Below are positions 1 through 7,906 of a stretch of DNA of 64,000 nt, piece after piece (position 1 is the first letter of the stretch; each line of letters starts with the position of its first letter). Source of the DNA: Bacteroidia bacterium (lineage in GTDB: Bacteria > Bacteroidota > Bacteroidia > UKL13-3); the NCBI GenBank assembly GCA_025454875.1, contig JALONP010000001.1, positions 1 through 64,000 on the forward strand, read 5' to 3'. A program made the translations under genes and the position numbers. Below the pieces are notes generated by a model. That model saw only the letters and a list, made by a program, of their open reading frames with translations. It searched no databases and was not told where the DNA came from.

Positions 1-312
1 GGCTAATAAAAACTCAACAACACCTTTGCGAGCATCCAGTACTTTTTCGCTGGTAAAGTTTTTCACTTCCATGCCATCCATTACGGTGGTGCGGCAGCTT
101 GCTACAAGTTTAGGCATTGGGCGAGGATCTTTTTCGCTGCCTTTGCTTACTTCAACCAAGCAAGTGCGGCAATAGCCACCGCTGGTTTTAAGCGAACTGT
201 AATAACACATGGCAGGAGGGGCCACATCCTTGCCAATTGCGCGGGCAGCATTAAGAATGGTTGTTCCATCTGCTACCTCAACTGTAATTCCATCTATGGT
301 TACTTTTGCCAT
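1..312 (-). CDS. nuoG: NADH-quinone oxidoreductase subunit G, N-terminal part (cut by window edge)
   Basis: The first 104 residues are visible, starting MAKVTIDGITVEVADG. They form the plant-type 2Fe-2S ferredoxin domain that opens NuoG: a Cys in MCYYSS, then GGYCRTC and a later Cys in VASCRTT, the spacing expected for the N1b cluster. In complex I this subunit extends the Fe-S chain from NuoE/F toward NuoB. It is the last visible gene of the nuo operon, 271 bp downstream of nuoF; that long gap is unusual for this operon and carries repeats. The remaining domains lie outside the window. Confidence 0.93.
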   Translation of the reverse strand, partial: MAKVTIDGITVEVADGTTILNAARAIGKDVAPPAMCYYSSLKTSGGYCRTCLVEVSKGSEKDPRPMPKLVASCRTTVMDGMEVKNFTSEKVLDARKGVVEFLLA

Positions 313-583
313 ATTTTTTATTTATCGTTTTCGCAAAAAGCGAATTTCTTTATTTTGTTTCTAGCCGCAGATTACGCAGATTTAGTTACGTAGTCGTTGG
401 TTTTATTGCCACTGATTAACACAGAATTTATTGTGTTGTTATGTGGTATAATTTTTTCTTTTTTAGCCGCTCCCGATAGCTATCTGGATACGCAAATTTT
501 ATTTTTTAATCAGCGCAATTAGCGGCTTTTTCTTTATTATTTCCTCTGATTTAACATTTTTCTGTGCTCATCCGTGGCGGTAA
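313..583. repeat. Repeat-filled nuoG-nuoF spacer with inverted AGCCGC-type copies
   Basis: No gene is seen. A 23-nt unit beginning TAGCCGCAGATTACGCAG lies at 362-384, and a related inverted copy (reverse complement AGCCGCTAATTGCGCTG...) at 507-527. A second inverted pair is GCCACTGATTAACACAGA (404-421) against the reverse complement of about 563-580 (15 of 18 match). The spacer could therefore fold into a long imperfect stem in the nuo transcript. Related units lie at 1991-2013, 2447-2467 and 3039-3061. Confidence 0.7.
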
Positions 584-1945
584 TTATAAGCTACTATATG
601 CCGCTGCCGGATCCATATTGTTGGTATGGAAATAGTATTTTACGTCTTTTATTTTTTCTCCATGTTTAACATACTCTTCAAACTCAGCTCTAAAATGGCG
701 AATGGCACTAGCCACAGGCCAAGCAGCTGCATCGCCTAATGGGCAAATGGTATTGCCTTCAATTTTACGTTGCAACTCCCAAAGTAAATCAATGTCTTCG
801 AGTGAGCCATGTCCATCTACAATTTTGTGTAATATTTTTTCCATCCATCCTGTTCCCTCGCGGCATGGGCTGCACTGTCCGCAGCTTTCGTGGTGGTAAA
901 AACGGGTGAAGTTCCATAGATTTTTAGGAATGCTTACTGTTTCATCCATCACAATGAAACCACCGGATCCCAACATGGTACCAGTTGCAAATCCACCATC
1001 TGCTAAGCTCTCGTAGGTCATTAAACGAGGCTCACCTGCCGCTGTTTTTAAGATTAAGTCGGTTGGTAAAATAGGAACTGAAGAACCTCCGGCAACAACT
1101 GCTTTTAGTTTTTTGTCATTTAAGATACCGCCACAATATTCATCGCTGTAGATAAACTCTTCAACTGGAACACCCAATTCAATTTCATAAATACCCGGTT
1201 TTTTGATATGCCCTGAAGCTGAAATTAACTTTGTTCCGGTTGATTTACCAATACCAATTGCAGCGTAAGCATCGCCACCTTGGTTCACAATCGGAACCAC
1301 TGCGGCAATGGTTTCAACATTATTCACCACTGTTGGGCAACCATACAAACCTGCAATGGCTGGAAATGGCGGTTTAATGCGAGGGTTGCCACGTTTACCT
1401 TCGAGTGATTCTAACAAAGCAGTTTCTTCACCGCAGATGTAAGCTCCACCACCAGGTTGAACATACAAATCTAAGTCGTAACCAGAACCTTGTATGTTTT
1501 TACCTAACCAACCTGCAGCATATGCTTCAGCAATTGCTTTTTCTAAAATAGCAATAACGTAGTAATATTCACCACGTACATAAATATATGAAGTATTCGC
1601 ACCCAACGCATAACTCGAAGTAATCATTCCTTCAATAAGTAAATGCGGCAAGCGCGACATCAAGTAGCGATCTTTAAATGTTCCGGGTTCACTTTCATCT
1701 GCATTGCAAACCAAATAACGAGGAACACCTTCAGGTTTGGCCAAAAAACTCCATTTCATTCCAGTAGGAAAACCAGCACCACCACGACCACGAAGTCCAG
1801 ATTTTTTTACTTCTTCAACCACTTCTTCGGGTTTCATGGTTTTTACGGCTTTTTCAACCGAAGCATAACCACCCATTTTGCGGTATACTTCATAACCTTG
1901 AATTCCTGGTACGTTAATATGTTCTGTTAAAAGTTTTCTTCCCAT
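584..1945 (-). CDS. nuoF: NADH-quinone oxidoreductase subunit F (NADH-binding)
   Basis: This 453-residue protein has normal family length. It carries the FMN/NADH-binding glycine-rich segment GRGGAGFPTG (residues 53-62), the NADESEPGTFKDR segment, and the C-terminal 4Fe-4S (N3) ligands in SCGQCSPCREGTGW with the distal Cys in NTICPLGD. It oxidises NADH and passes electrons via FMN to the Fe-S chain of complex I on the cytoplasmic side. It starts at an ATG and follows, on the minus strand, a GxxExxY gene that separates it from nuoE. Confidence 0.97.
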   Translation of the reverse strand: MGRKLLTEHINVPGIQGYEVYRKMGGYASVEKAVKTMKPEEVVEEVKKSGLRGRGGAGFPTGMKWSFLAKPEGVPRYLVCNADESEPGTFKDRYLMSRLPHLLIEGMITSSYALGANTSYIYVRGEYYYVIAILEKAIAEAYAAGWLGKNIQGSGYDLDLYVQPGGGAYICGEETALLESLEGKRGNPRIKPPFPAIAGLYGCPTVVNNVETIAAVVPIVNQGGDAYAAIGIGKSTGTKLISASGHIKKPGIYEIELGVPVEEFIYSDEYCGGILNDKKLKAVVAGGSSVPILPTDLILKTAAGEPRLMTYESLADGGFATGTMLGSGGFIVMDETVSIPKNLWNFTRFYHHESCGQCSPCREGTGWMEKILHKIVDGHGSLEDIDLLWELQRKIEGNTICPLGDAAAWPVASAIRHFRAEFEEYVKHGEKIKDVKYYFHTNNMDPAAAYSSL

Positions 1946-1990
1946 TTTATTTACTTCTTTTTGCCACTGGTTACTTTACTTACGCGGTTT

Positions 1991-2013
1991 TAGCCGCTAA
2001 TTACGTTAATTTA
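1991..2013 (+). repeat. AGCCGC-type repeat unit, left flank of GxxExxY gene
   Basis: The unit TAGCCGCTAATTACGTTAAT (continuing TTA) matches the 362-384 unit at 18 of 23 positions. Its 11-bp core AGCCGCTAATT (1992-2002) is perfectly inverted at 2457-2467, so the pair brackets the GxxExxY gene and could close a stem in the nuo transcript. Confidence 0.7.
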
Positions 2014-2436
2014 TTTATTGTTTATCCCTATGCTTTTGTTCAATACTACTCGTCTGTAAGTCAAAGAATCTTCACCAAAATTTACTAAAATGCCTAATTG
2101 ATAACCACTGATAGCAAGGTAATTAATTACCTGTTTGTAATGATTTTCAATTGCACCCTCTTGAGCTTTTACCTCAAGTATTATTTTATTATCAATTGTG
2201 AAATCAGATACATAATAATGTGTTAGCAACTCATCTTTATAATGAATTTCAAATCTTTTTTCTCTTTCAAATTGAATCCCTTTTAGCTTAAACTCATGTT
2301 GAAGTGCATCTTTGTAAACAGCTTCTAAAAATCCCTTGCCTAAATATGAATGAACCTCCATACAAGCTCCTATAATTGAGTAAGCTTCTTCAGAAAAAGG
2401 ATAGTCAACACTATTTTTTAGATTTAACTGAGGCAT
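2011..2436 (-). CDS. GxxExxY family protein
   Basis: This 141-residue protein contains the family signature in GKGFLEAVYKDAL (G..E..Y, about residues 33-45), followed by a PDDEXK-like core with ISDF-type Asp and ILEVKA (DFTIDNKIILEVKA). The family was first noticed in intervening sequences and intergenic spots of Bacteroidota, Planctomycetes and others; its biochemical role is unknown, although the fold suggests a nuclease ancestry. It lies in the same orientation between nuoE and nuoF, where these two genes are normally adjacent, and is flanked by inverted repeats (1991-2013 and 2447-2467). I infer it is a later insertion. Confidence 0.85.
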   Translation of the reverse strand: MPQLNLKNSVDYPFSEEAYSIIGACMEVHSYLGKGFLEAVYKDALQHEFKLKGIQFEREKRFEIHYKDELLTHYYVSDFTIDNKIILEVKAQEGAIENHYKQVINYLAISGYQLGILVNFGEDSLTYRRVVLNKSIGINNK

Positions 2437-2446
2437 TTAATTTAAG

Positions 2447-2467
2447 TAATTGGCGAAATTAGCGGCT
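2447..2467 (-). repeat. AGCCGC-type repeat unit, right flank of GxxExxY gene (inverted)
   Basis: The reverse complement begins AGCCGCTAATTTCGCCAAT. It matches the inverted unit at 507-527 at about 18 of 21 positions, and the first 11 bases are the exact inverse of 1992-2002. It sits just upstream, in operon direction, of the GxxExxY start. Confidence 0.7.
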
Positions 2468-2478
2468 TTATATTTTTA

Positions 2479-3018
2479 TCAATAACTTTCTATTACTACA
2501 TCATCAAAGTAGGTTTTGCGTTTGTTTTCCCTTCTCAAATTGTCCAACAGTGCATCTACTTTTTCAAGCGTGAGGTTTTCATGAAATTGAGCCCCACACA
2601 TCAACATTGGTGCCGTTCCACAAGAGCCCAAACACTCGACTGTTTTCAAAGTGAACATTCCATCTGTGGTTGTTTCGCCTTCTTTAATTCCCAATCGTTT
2701 TTCAATATGTTTTACCACATCTTCGGCTCCGCGTAACCAACAACTGCTGGTTCTGCAAACCTCCAATAAGCATTTGCCCACTGGCTTTAAATTGTACATG
2801 CTGTAAAACGATGCAACTTCATATACTTCTATTGGTTGCAGGTTTAAGATACTTGCTACGTAATCCATAACCTCTGGACTTAACCAACCATCAAACTCTG
2901 CTTGTGCAATATGCAATACAGGTAGCAGTGCCGATTTTTGTTTTCCGGCAGGGTAACGGGCTATAATTTGTTGAACCGTAGCCATCGTTTCTGCATTAAA
3001 TTTTATTTCAGTAGTCAT
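2479..3018 (-). CDS. nuoE: NADH-quinone oxidoreductase subunit E
   Basis: The 179-residue thioredoxin-like 2Fe-2S protein has the N1a cluster ligands Cys88, Cys93 (CRTSSC), Cys129 and Cys133 (CLGSC). The N-terminal half is the helical region with FYSMYNLKPVGK typical of NuoE. It pairs with NuoF to form the NADH-oxidising tip of complex I. It is separated from nuoD by 112 bp that hold a repeat unit, and from nuoF by the inserted GxxExxY gene. The ATG start gives the usual family length. Confidence 0.97.
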   Translation of the reverse strand: MTTEIKFNAETMATVQQIIARYPAGKQKSALLPVLHIAQAEFDGWLSPEVMDYVASILNLQPIEVYEVASFYSMYNLKPVGKCLLEVCRTSSCWLRGAEDVVKHIEKRLGIKEGETTTDGMFTLKTVECLGSCGTAPMLMCGAQFHENLTLEKVDALLDNLRRENKRKTYFDDVVIESY

Positions 3019-3038
3019 TATCTTTTTATTTTAATTTT

Positions 3039-3061
3039 TAGCTGCAGATTTCGCAGATTTA
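3039..3061 (+). repeat. AGCCGC-type repeat unit in nuoE-nuoD spacer
   Basis: TAGCTGCAGATTTCGCAGAT (continuing TTA) differs from the 362-384 unit at only 2 of 23 positions. It is a solo unit without a visible inverted partner in the 112-bp spacer. Confidence 0.65.
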
Positions 3062-3130
3062 ATATTAAAATTCACACAACCAGTTAATCTTCAGTTATCC
3101 CTAAATTTTATCATCACATTTTCAAATCAC

Positions 3131-4369
3131 TTAGGCATCCAACTCTCCTGCAATTACATTCATGCTACTCATGGTAATAATTGCATCACTCAACATCGAA
3201 CCTTTAATCATTTCAGGGTAGGCTTGATAATAAATAAAACAAGGCCTACGGAAATGAAGGCGGTACGCTGCGCGTCCTCCATCACTTACCAAATAAAATC
3301 CAAGTTCTCCATTTCCTCCTTCAACCGCATGGTACACTTCACCTTTTGGCACTTCTGTTTCACCCATCACTATTTTAAAATGCCAAATCAATGATTCCAT
3401 GCTGGTGTACACATCTTCTTTAGGTGGCAAATAAAACTCGGGTACATCAGCAAAAAATTTACCCGGAGGCATATTGTCCAATGCTTGTTGAATGACTTTT
3501 AAGCTTTCCCACATTTCCTCTTGTCTCACCCTAAAGCGATCAAATGTATCACCGGCTGTTCCAATAGGAATATTAAATTCAAAATCTTGGTAGGAGCTAT
3601 AAGGATTCATTACACGCACATCGTAATCAACTCCTGCAGCACGTAAATTTGGACCTGTAAATCCGTAAGCCAATGCACGCTCTGCGCTTATTGCTCCCAC
3701 ACCTACAATACGATCCATAAAAATACGGTTACGTTCCAGTAGGTTGGTGAATTCGGTTAAAGCCTTAGGGAACTCTTTTAAAAAGGCCTTTAGTTTTTTA
3801 TAAACCTCATCATTAAAATCGCGCTCCAAGCCACCTATGCGGCCAATATTGGTTGTTAAGCGCGCACCACAGATTTGTTCGTAGATATCGTAAATTTTTT
3901 CACGCCATTGGAACATGTAAGTAAAACCTGTTAATGCTCCTGTATCAGCGCCAATAATGGTATTGCAAATAATATGATCAGCAATGCGCGCAAGTTCCAT
4001 AATGATAACACGCATGTATTGCGCACGTTTTGGAATTTCGGCTCCAATCAATTTTTCAACCGTCATGTGCCATCCCATATTGTTAATAGGAGAGGAGCAA
4101 TAGTTAAGCCTATCGGTTAACGGAGTTACTTGATAATACGGACGGTGTTCGGCAATTTTTTCAAAAGCGCGGTGAATGTATCCTACGGTTTGTTCAGCAT
4201 CTTTAATGATTTCACCATCCATTTTAAGGATGTTCTGAAAAATGCCGTGTGTTGCAGGGTGGGTAGGGCCAAGGTTAAGGATATTGTAATCCTCATCACT
4301 GTGTTGGTTACCCAATGTTGAGTGATGCTCGGTTGTTAATTCGTTTTTTATTTCGGTAATATTACTCAT
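3131..4369 (-). CDS. nuoD: NADH-quinone oxidoreductase subunit D
   Basis: This 412-residue 49-kDa-type subunit shows the LGPTHPATHG opening, GRIGGLERDF, and the C-terminal EVPKGEVYH/GGNGELGFYLVSDGG region lining the quinone site. It contributes to quinone binding in the peripheral arm. I place the start at the ATG at 4369 (MSNITEIK); an in-frame TTG four codons upstream (4381) is less likely. The nuoC stop lies 12 bp upstream, so translational coupling is likely. Confidence 0.96.
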   Translation of the reverse strand: MSNITEIKNELTTEHHSTLGNQHSDEDYNILNLGPTHPATHGIFQNILKMDGEIIKDAEQTVGYIHRAFEKIAEHRPYYQVTPLTDRLNYCSSPINNMGWHMTVEKLIGAEIPKRAQYMRVIIMELARIADHIICNTIIGADTGALTGFTYMFQWREKIYDIYEQICGARLTTNIGRIGGLERDFNDEVYKKLKAFLKEFPKALTEFTNLLERNRIFMDRIVGVGAISAERALAYGFTGPNLRAAGVDYDVRVMNPYSSYQDFEFNIPIGTAGDTFDRFRVRQEEMWESLKVIQQALDNMPPGKFFADVPEFYLPPKEDVYTSMESLIWHFKIVMGETEVPKGEVYHAVEGGNGELGFYLVSDGGRAAYRLHFRRPCFIYYQAYPEMIKGSMLSDAIITMSSMNVIAGELDA

Positions 4370-4381
4370 GTTGTTTTTCAA

Positions 4382-4888
4382 TTACCTTCCAAAATATTGA
4401 TCTTCTTTATCTGTGCGTGTTCCGTCTTCAAGCGGATATTCTTTGCGTAACGGGAAATAATCCATTTCATCTACGTTCAAAATTCTACGTAAGTCAGGAT
4501 GCCCTTCAAACTGAATTCCATAAAAGTCAAATGTTTCACGTTCTTGCCAGTTGGCCGCAGGAAAAATATCACTTATACTGGCAATGCTTGGTTGTTCAAG
4601 TGACATAAAACACTTGATGCGCAACCTTACATTATTTGTTAAACTATGCAGATGGTAAATCACACCCAATTCAGCACCTGTTGCTTCAGGGAAGTGAATT
4701 CCGCAGACATCGGTTAAAAACTGAAATTTTAATTCAGGGTCGTTTTTCAACCACGTAATCACCTCTTTGATTTTGTCTTTATGCAATACGATTGTTGCCA
4801 ATTCGTATGGAGTTGATTCATTGTAAATAAACTCACCGAAATGAGCACGTAGCCTGCTTAATAAATATTCGTTGGTTATTTCACTCAT
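4382..4888 (-). CDS. nuoC: NADH-quinone oxidoreductase subunit C
   Basis: The 168-residue 30-kDa-type subunit ends in the signature ERETFDFYGIQFEGHPDLRR and KEYPLEDG. It is a stand-alone NuoC, not a NuoCD fusion. The ATG at 4888 begins one base after the nuoB stop codon; an in-frame TTG at 4897 would overlap nuoB by 8 bp and is less likely. It belongs to the connecting part of complex I with NuoB and NuoD. Confidence 0.95.
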   Translation of the reverse strand: MSEITNEYLLSRLRAHFGEFIYNESTPYELATIVLHKDKIKEVITWLKNDPELKFQFLTDVCGIHFPEATGAELGVIYHLHSLTNNVRLRIKCFMSLEQPSIASISDIFPAANWQERETFDFYGIQFEGHPDLRRILNVDEMDYFPLRKEYPLEDGTRTDKEDQYFGR

Positions 4889-4889
4889 A

Positions 4890-5435
4890 TCAATCAATTC
4901 CGTAAGTAGCCAATAATGCTTTGTATTCGGCAGAGTTTCTGCGGTCGCGTGTTTCGTTCTTGGCCAATTCTTGTACCTTCATTACACCATCAATAATTTG
5001 TTCGGGGCGTGGAGGGCAACCTGGTACATACACATCAACAGGGATCACTTTATCAATACCTTGCAACACAGAGTAAGTGTCAAATATTCCGCCACTGCTC
5101 GCGCAAGCACCAATTGCAATTACCCAGCGAGGTTCGGCCATTTGCAAATACACTTGTTTGACAACGGGGCCCATTTTTTTTGCAATGGTTCCAGCAACCA
5201 ACAAAACATCAGCCTGACGTGGTGAAAAACTGATGCGCTCTGATCCAAAACGAGCCAAATCGTAGTTTGAGCCCATGGTAGCCATAAATTCAATACCGCA
5301 GCATGAGGTTGCAAAAGGGAGCGGCCATAATGAATTTGCACGAGCTAAGCCAACCGCTTTATCAAGCGAAGTGGCAAAAAATCCAGGACCTTCAACTCCT
5401 GGAGGCATTTTGATGATATCTTTTTCGGTTGACAT
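4890..5435 (-). CDS. nuoB: NADH-quinone oxidoreductase subunit B
   Basis: The 181-residue PSST-type subunit has all four ligands for the terminal cluster N2: the tandem Cys45-Cys46 in ATSCCGIEF, Cys111 in IGACASSGG and Cys140 in [20 protein letters not shown] is also present. It hands electrons to quinone at the NuoB-NuoD interface. It abuts nuoC and is 91 bp downstream of nuoA. Confidence 0.98.
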   Translation of the reverse strand: MSTEKDIIKMPPGVEGPGFFATSLDKAVGLARANSLWPLPFATSCCGIEFMATMGSNYDLARFGSERISFSPRQADVLLVAGTIAKKMGPVVKQVYLQMAEPRWVIAIGACASSGGIFDTYSVLQGIDKVIPVDVYVPGCPPRPEQIIDGVMKVQELAKNETRDRRNSAEYKALLATYGID

Positions 5436-5526
5436 TTTATTTACGGTTTTAGGCTTTCTGGTTTTTGGGTTTATGGCTTAGTGATTATCTAAAACATGTA
5501 ACCTTGAATCCATTAAACCAATGAAC

Positions 5527-5889
5527 TTATTCCCACTTCAAAGCACCTTTTTTGATAATGTAAAAGAAACCTAGTAAAAGTGTGCCTGTGAATAGCAACA
5601 TTTCTATGAAACCGAAGGTGCCTAATTGTTTGAAATTAACGGCCCATGGGTACATAAAAATGACTTCTACATCAAACATTACAAATAAGATAGCAGTAAG
5701 GAAGTATTTAATTGAGAATGGGAGTCGCGCATTGCCTTGGCTGTCAATTCCACATTCGAAGTTGTCGAGTTTTTTTTCGCTTTTGCGTTTAGGGCCTATC
5801 CAATGGGTGGCCAACATGGTTGTAACAATAAAACCTGCAGCTACTAAAAATTGGATAAAGATGGCTGCGTAATCTATTGGGTTTGACAT
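5527..5889 (-). CDS. nuoA: NADH-quinone oxidoreductase subunit A
   Basis: This 120-residue membrane subunit has three predicted helices (about residues 7-29, 61-80 and 88-112) and the conserved FECGIDSQGNARLPFSIKYFL loop between the first two, with the Cys that reports on active/inactive transitions. It is the first gene of the nuo operon and is preceded by a promoter-like site at 5918-5948. Confidence 0.97.
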   Translation of the reverse strand: MSNPIDYAAIFIQFLVAAGFIVTTMLATHWIGPKRKSEKKLDNFECGIDSQGNARLPFSIKYFLTAILFVMFDVEVIFMYPWAVNFKQLGTFGFIEMLLFTGTLLLGFFYIIKKGALKWE

Positions 5890-5917
5890 ACGTTTTTTAT
5901 TTTTTTAGCGAGGTGCG

Positions 5918-5948
5918 CAAACTTACATAATTAATTCATTTTACCATA
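5918..5948 (-). promoter_or_regulatory. Bacteroidota-type promoter candidate upstream of nuoA
   Basis: Reading the minus strand, TAAGTTTG (5925-5918) is an exact TANNTTTG minus-7 element, and TATG lies 19 bp upstream (5948-5945), one base from the TTTG minus-33 consensus. The site is between the end of the 81-residue gene (5974) and nuoA (5889). It would let nuoA-G be transcribed independently of the thioredoxin pair. Confidence 0.45.
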
Positions 5949-5973
5949 TGAAATTACCAACAACAGCATGGTA

Positions 5974-6219
5974 TTATGAGCCAATGGAATTGCGCACTCT
6001 TTGTGTAAACTCACGTAATGCAACTGCGGTTTCTTTACCCTCGTTTCTTACCCTTTGTAAAATATCGATGGCTCCCAGAATATGGGTGAATTTTTCACCA
6101 TCATCTTCACCTTCAACTTCAATGGTTAACGGTAGCTCATTCTCAAGGGCTTGTTCTGCTTCGGTAAGCGTTTCTAAGTTGTAAGTTTCAACAAGTTTTT
6201 TGATTGCAGCAATTTTCAT
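5974..6219 (-). CDS. Small acidic conserved-type protein, function unknown
   Basis: This 81-residue protein starts MKIAAIKKLVETYNLETLTE and is rich in Glu/Asp (VEGEDDGEKF) with a predicted helical C-terminus. It has no signal peptide or metal motif. Small proteins of this sort sit next to thioredoxin in many Bacteroidota; I believe this belongs to the DUF6952-like group but cannot confirm it. Its start is 3 bp from the thioredoxin stop, so the two are almost certainly co-transcribed. Confidence 0.8.
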   Translation of the reverse strand: MKIAAIKKLVETYNLETLTEAEQALENELPLTIEVEGEDDGEKFTHILGAIDILQRVRNEGKETAVALREFTQRVRNSIGS

Positions 6220-6222
6220 TTG

Positions 6223-6537
6223 TTAAAGGATTTGTTGGATCAATTTTTCAACGCCATCTTCTTTGGCTGTGGTATCGGCAGCAACCAGTTTTCCATCTTT
6301 AAAAACGGCAAAATAGGGCAGGTTGCTTACCCCTGCAAGTTTGCGTGCTTCAGGGTTTTCTTCGGCATTCACATCCAAAAAGGTAACGCCAGCAAATTCA
6401 GCCTTATCGCTCATTTTTTTAAACTTTGGAGAGAATAAACGGCAGGTGCCACACCAATTGGCAAAATACTTTACCACTACTTTGTTGTGTTGTTGTAATA
6501 AGGATGCAAAGTCTTGATCTGTGCTAACAGTAACCAT
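6223..6537 (-). CDS. Thioredoxin family protein
   Basis: The 104-residue protein is a single thioredoxin domain with active site WCGTC (Cys29, Cys32) and the cis-Pro segment SNLPYF. There is no signal peptide, so it is likely a cytoplasmic disulfide reductase. I start at the ATG at 6537 (MVTVSTDQDF); a longer frame to 6600 would run into the terminator hairpin upstream. It overlaps nothing and is tightly linked to the small acidic gene at 5974-6219. Confidence 0.9.
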   Translation of the reverse strand: MVTVSTDQDFASLLQQHNKVVVKYFANWCGTCRLFSPKFKKMSDKAEFAGVTFLDVNAEENPEARKLAGVSNLPYFAVFKDGKLVAADTTAKEDGVEKLIQQIL

Positions 6538-6580
6538 GTTTATAATTTTTATTTTAACAGCCAAACTACGGTAAAAGTTT

Positions 6581-6624
6581 CCCAACAAAAAAGGCGGCAT
6601 AAATATGCCGCCTTTTTTGTTGGG
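6581..6624. terminator. Perfect 20-bp hairpin, bidirectional intrinsic terminator
   Basis: CCCAACAAAAAAGGCGGCAT (6581-6600) is followed by loop AAAT and its exact reverse complement (6605-6624). With A6/T6 inside the arms, the hairpin can be read as GC stem plus U-tract on either strand. It lies 12 bp past the stop of the minus-strand barrel-like gene (6636-7772) and 44 bp before the thioredoxin start, so it mainly terminates the former. Confidence 0.9.
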
Positions 6625-6635
6625 AAGTCAATCAG

Positions 6636-7772
6636 TTACAGTTTAAAAGGAGCAATCGATTGCAAGTTCAGACCAATACCTGCTGAAAGGACACGGTATT
6701 CGCCAAATGTGTAATCAGCATGAAACGTTAACACTGCTAGTTTTAAACGGAATCCTGCGTTGGCTCTAAATCCACTGATATCACCACTGATCGTTACAGG
6801 ATCTTTTAGTTCTTCAATTCGTGCTGGCTTACCAAACGATGGATCGAGTGGGTTTGTAGCAGCAGCAACACTGTTGGGTACTGTAACTGGATAATCGCCT
6901 AATATTTTAAGGTCGGTTGATGCATTTTGATAGCCCAATCCAACATACGGTGTGAATGGACCTAATTTTTTTGATATAATCACATTGGTTGTCCAGGCAG
7001 TAGATTTGAACTCTGCTTTTTGGTTGTTGTAATTTTTGCCTGGGTTAGGGTTGTAGATATTGGTATCTGATACTGGTTGGAGTGCGTTATTGCCTGAAAA
7101 ACGCACGTCTGAACTCATGGTGGTGTATCCAAACATAGCCGACATATCGAAAGGTAGATTTTTGAGTCCAGGAATCCATTGCTTAAAATCGTGTTTAACA
7201 GCAAATCCAAACAAGCCAATTCCTGCATCGCCTAAGCTTAATGAAGGCACAAACCGAATCGCTATATCTGTACCAAATCCAACACCTACAGCAAGTTGTG
7301 CGGTTGGAACTGCAAATAAATTTGTTCCAATTCCCTCTGGTAATTGAAATTGGGCAATTGCAGTATCCTGATTAGTAAATGGACTTTTATCCACAACCTC
7401 TATGATTGGGCCTTTGCCGCTTCCAAATACCGAAGGCGCTTCGCTTGGTTGACCAGCCTGTGGACGCACTTTTTGAAGTCCGTTTAATGAAAAGGTTTGG
7501 TCAGCAGTAGGGGCAAAAGTAAGGTTGGCCGAAACAGTGATATCAAAACCGCCAATTCCATGTGGTTTAGCTGTTTGGTACCATCCACTATTAAGGCCTG
7601 CACCAAAAGATTTCATTAGTGGACCCATATAGCCATTAAATAGTGCATTTGCATCAGATTGCCCTGCTCTTAACAGCACAGCGGCATCACCTTGCGCAAA
7701 GGCAGGTGCAGTTGCCGCAACAATGATTCCAGCTGCAACAACTTTAGAGATTGATTTGTACAATGTAGTCAT
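6636..7772 (-). CDS. Secreted/outer-membrane beta-barrel-like protein (DUF6588-like)
   Basis: This 378-residue protein has a signal peptide (MTTLYKSISKVVAAG... ending ATAPAFAQ, about residue 27). The mature part alternates hydrophobic and polar residues, with segments such as GVGFGTDIAIRFVPSLSLG and TPYVGLGYQNAS, and ends in a barrel-like YRVLSAGIGLNLQ strand. It resembles the DUF6588 group of Bacteroidota barrels, whose function is unknown. I start at the ATG at 7772, because the signal peptide begins there and a minus-7 element (7799-7806) lies 27 bp upstream. Confidence 0.82.
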   Translation of the reverse strand: MTTLYKSISKVVAAGIIVAATAPAFAQGDAAVLLRAGQSDANALFNGYMGPLMKSFGAGLNSGWYQTAKPHGIGGFDITVSANLTFAPTADQTFSLNGLQKVRPQAGQPSEAPSVFGSGKGPIIEVVDKSPFTNQDTAIAQFQLPEGIGTNLFAVPTAQLAVGVGFGTDIAIRFVPSLSLGDAGIGLFGFAVKHDFKQWIPGLKNLPFDMSAMFGYTTMSSDVRFSGNNALQPVSDTNIYNPNPGKNYNNQKAEFKSTAWTTNVIISKKLGPFTPYVGLGYQNASTDLKILGDYPVTVPNSVAAATNPLDPSFGKPARIEELKDPVTISGDISGFRANAGFRLKLAVLTFHADYTFGEYRVLSAGIGLNLQSIAPFKL

Positions 7773-7798
7773 AGGATTGTGGTTTATTTTTTTCAATT

Positions 7799-7806
7799 CA
7801 AAAGTA
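7799..7806 (-). promoter_or_regulatory. Minus-7 element candidate for the barrel gene at 6636-7772
   Basis: The minus strand reads TACTTTTG, an exact TANNTTTG match, 27 bp upstream of the ATG. No clean TTTG minus-33 partner is visible about 19 bp further upstream. Confidence 0.35.
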
Positions 7807-7906
7807 TTGGGAAGTATCCGTAAAACCAATGTGTTTTCAAAAAATACGTAAGATGTCGTAGTTCAAGTATTGTTATTTGTATTGCTTTTTACGTGTATTG
7901 CATGTG

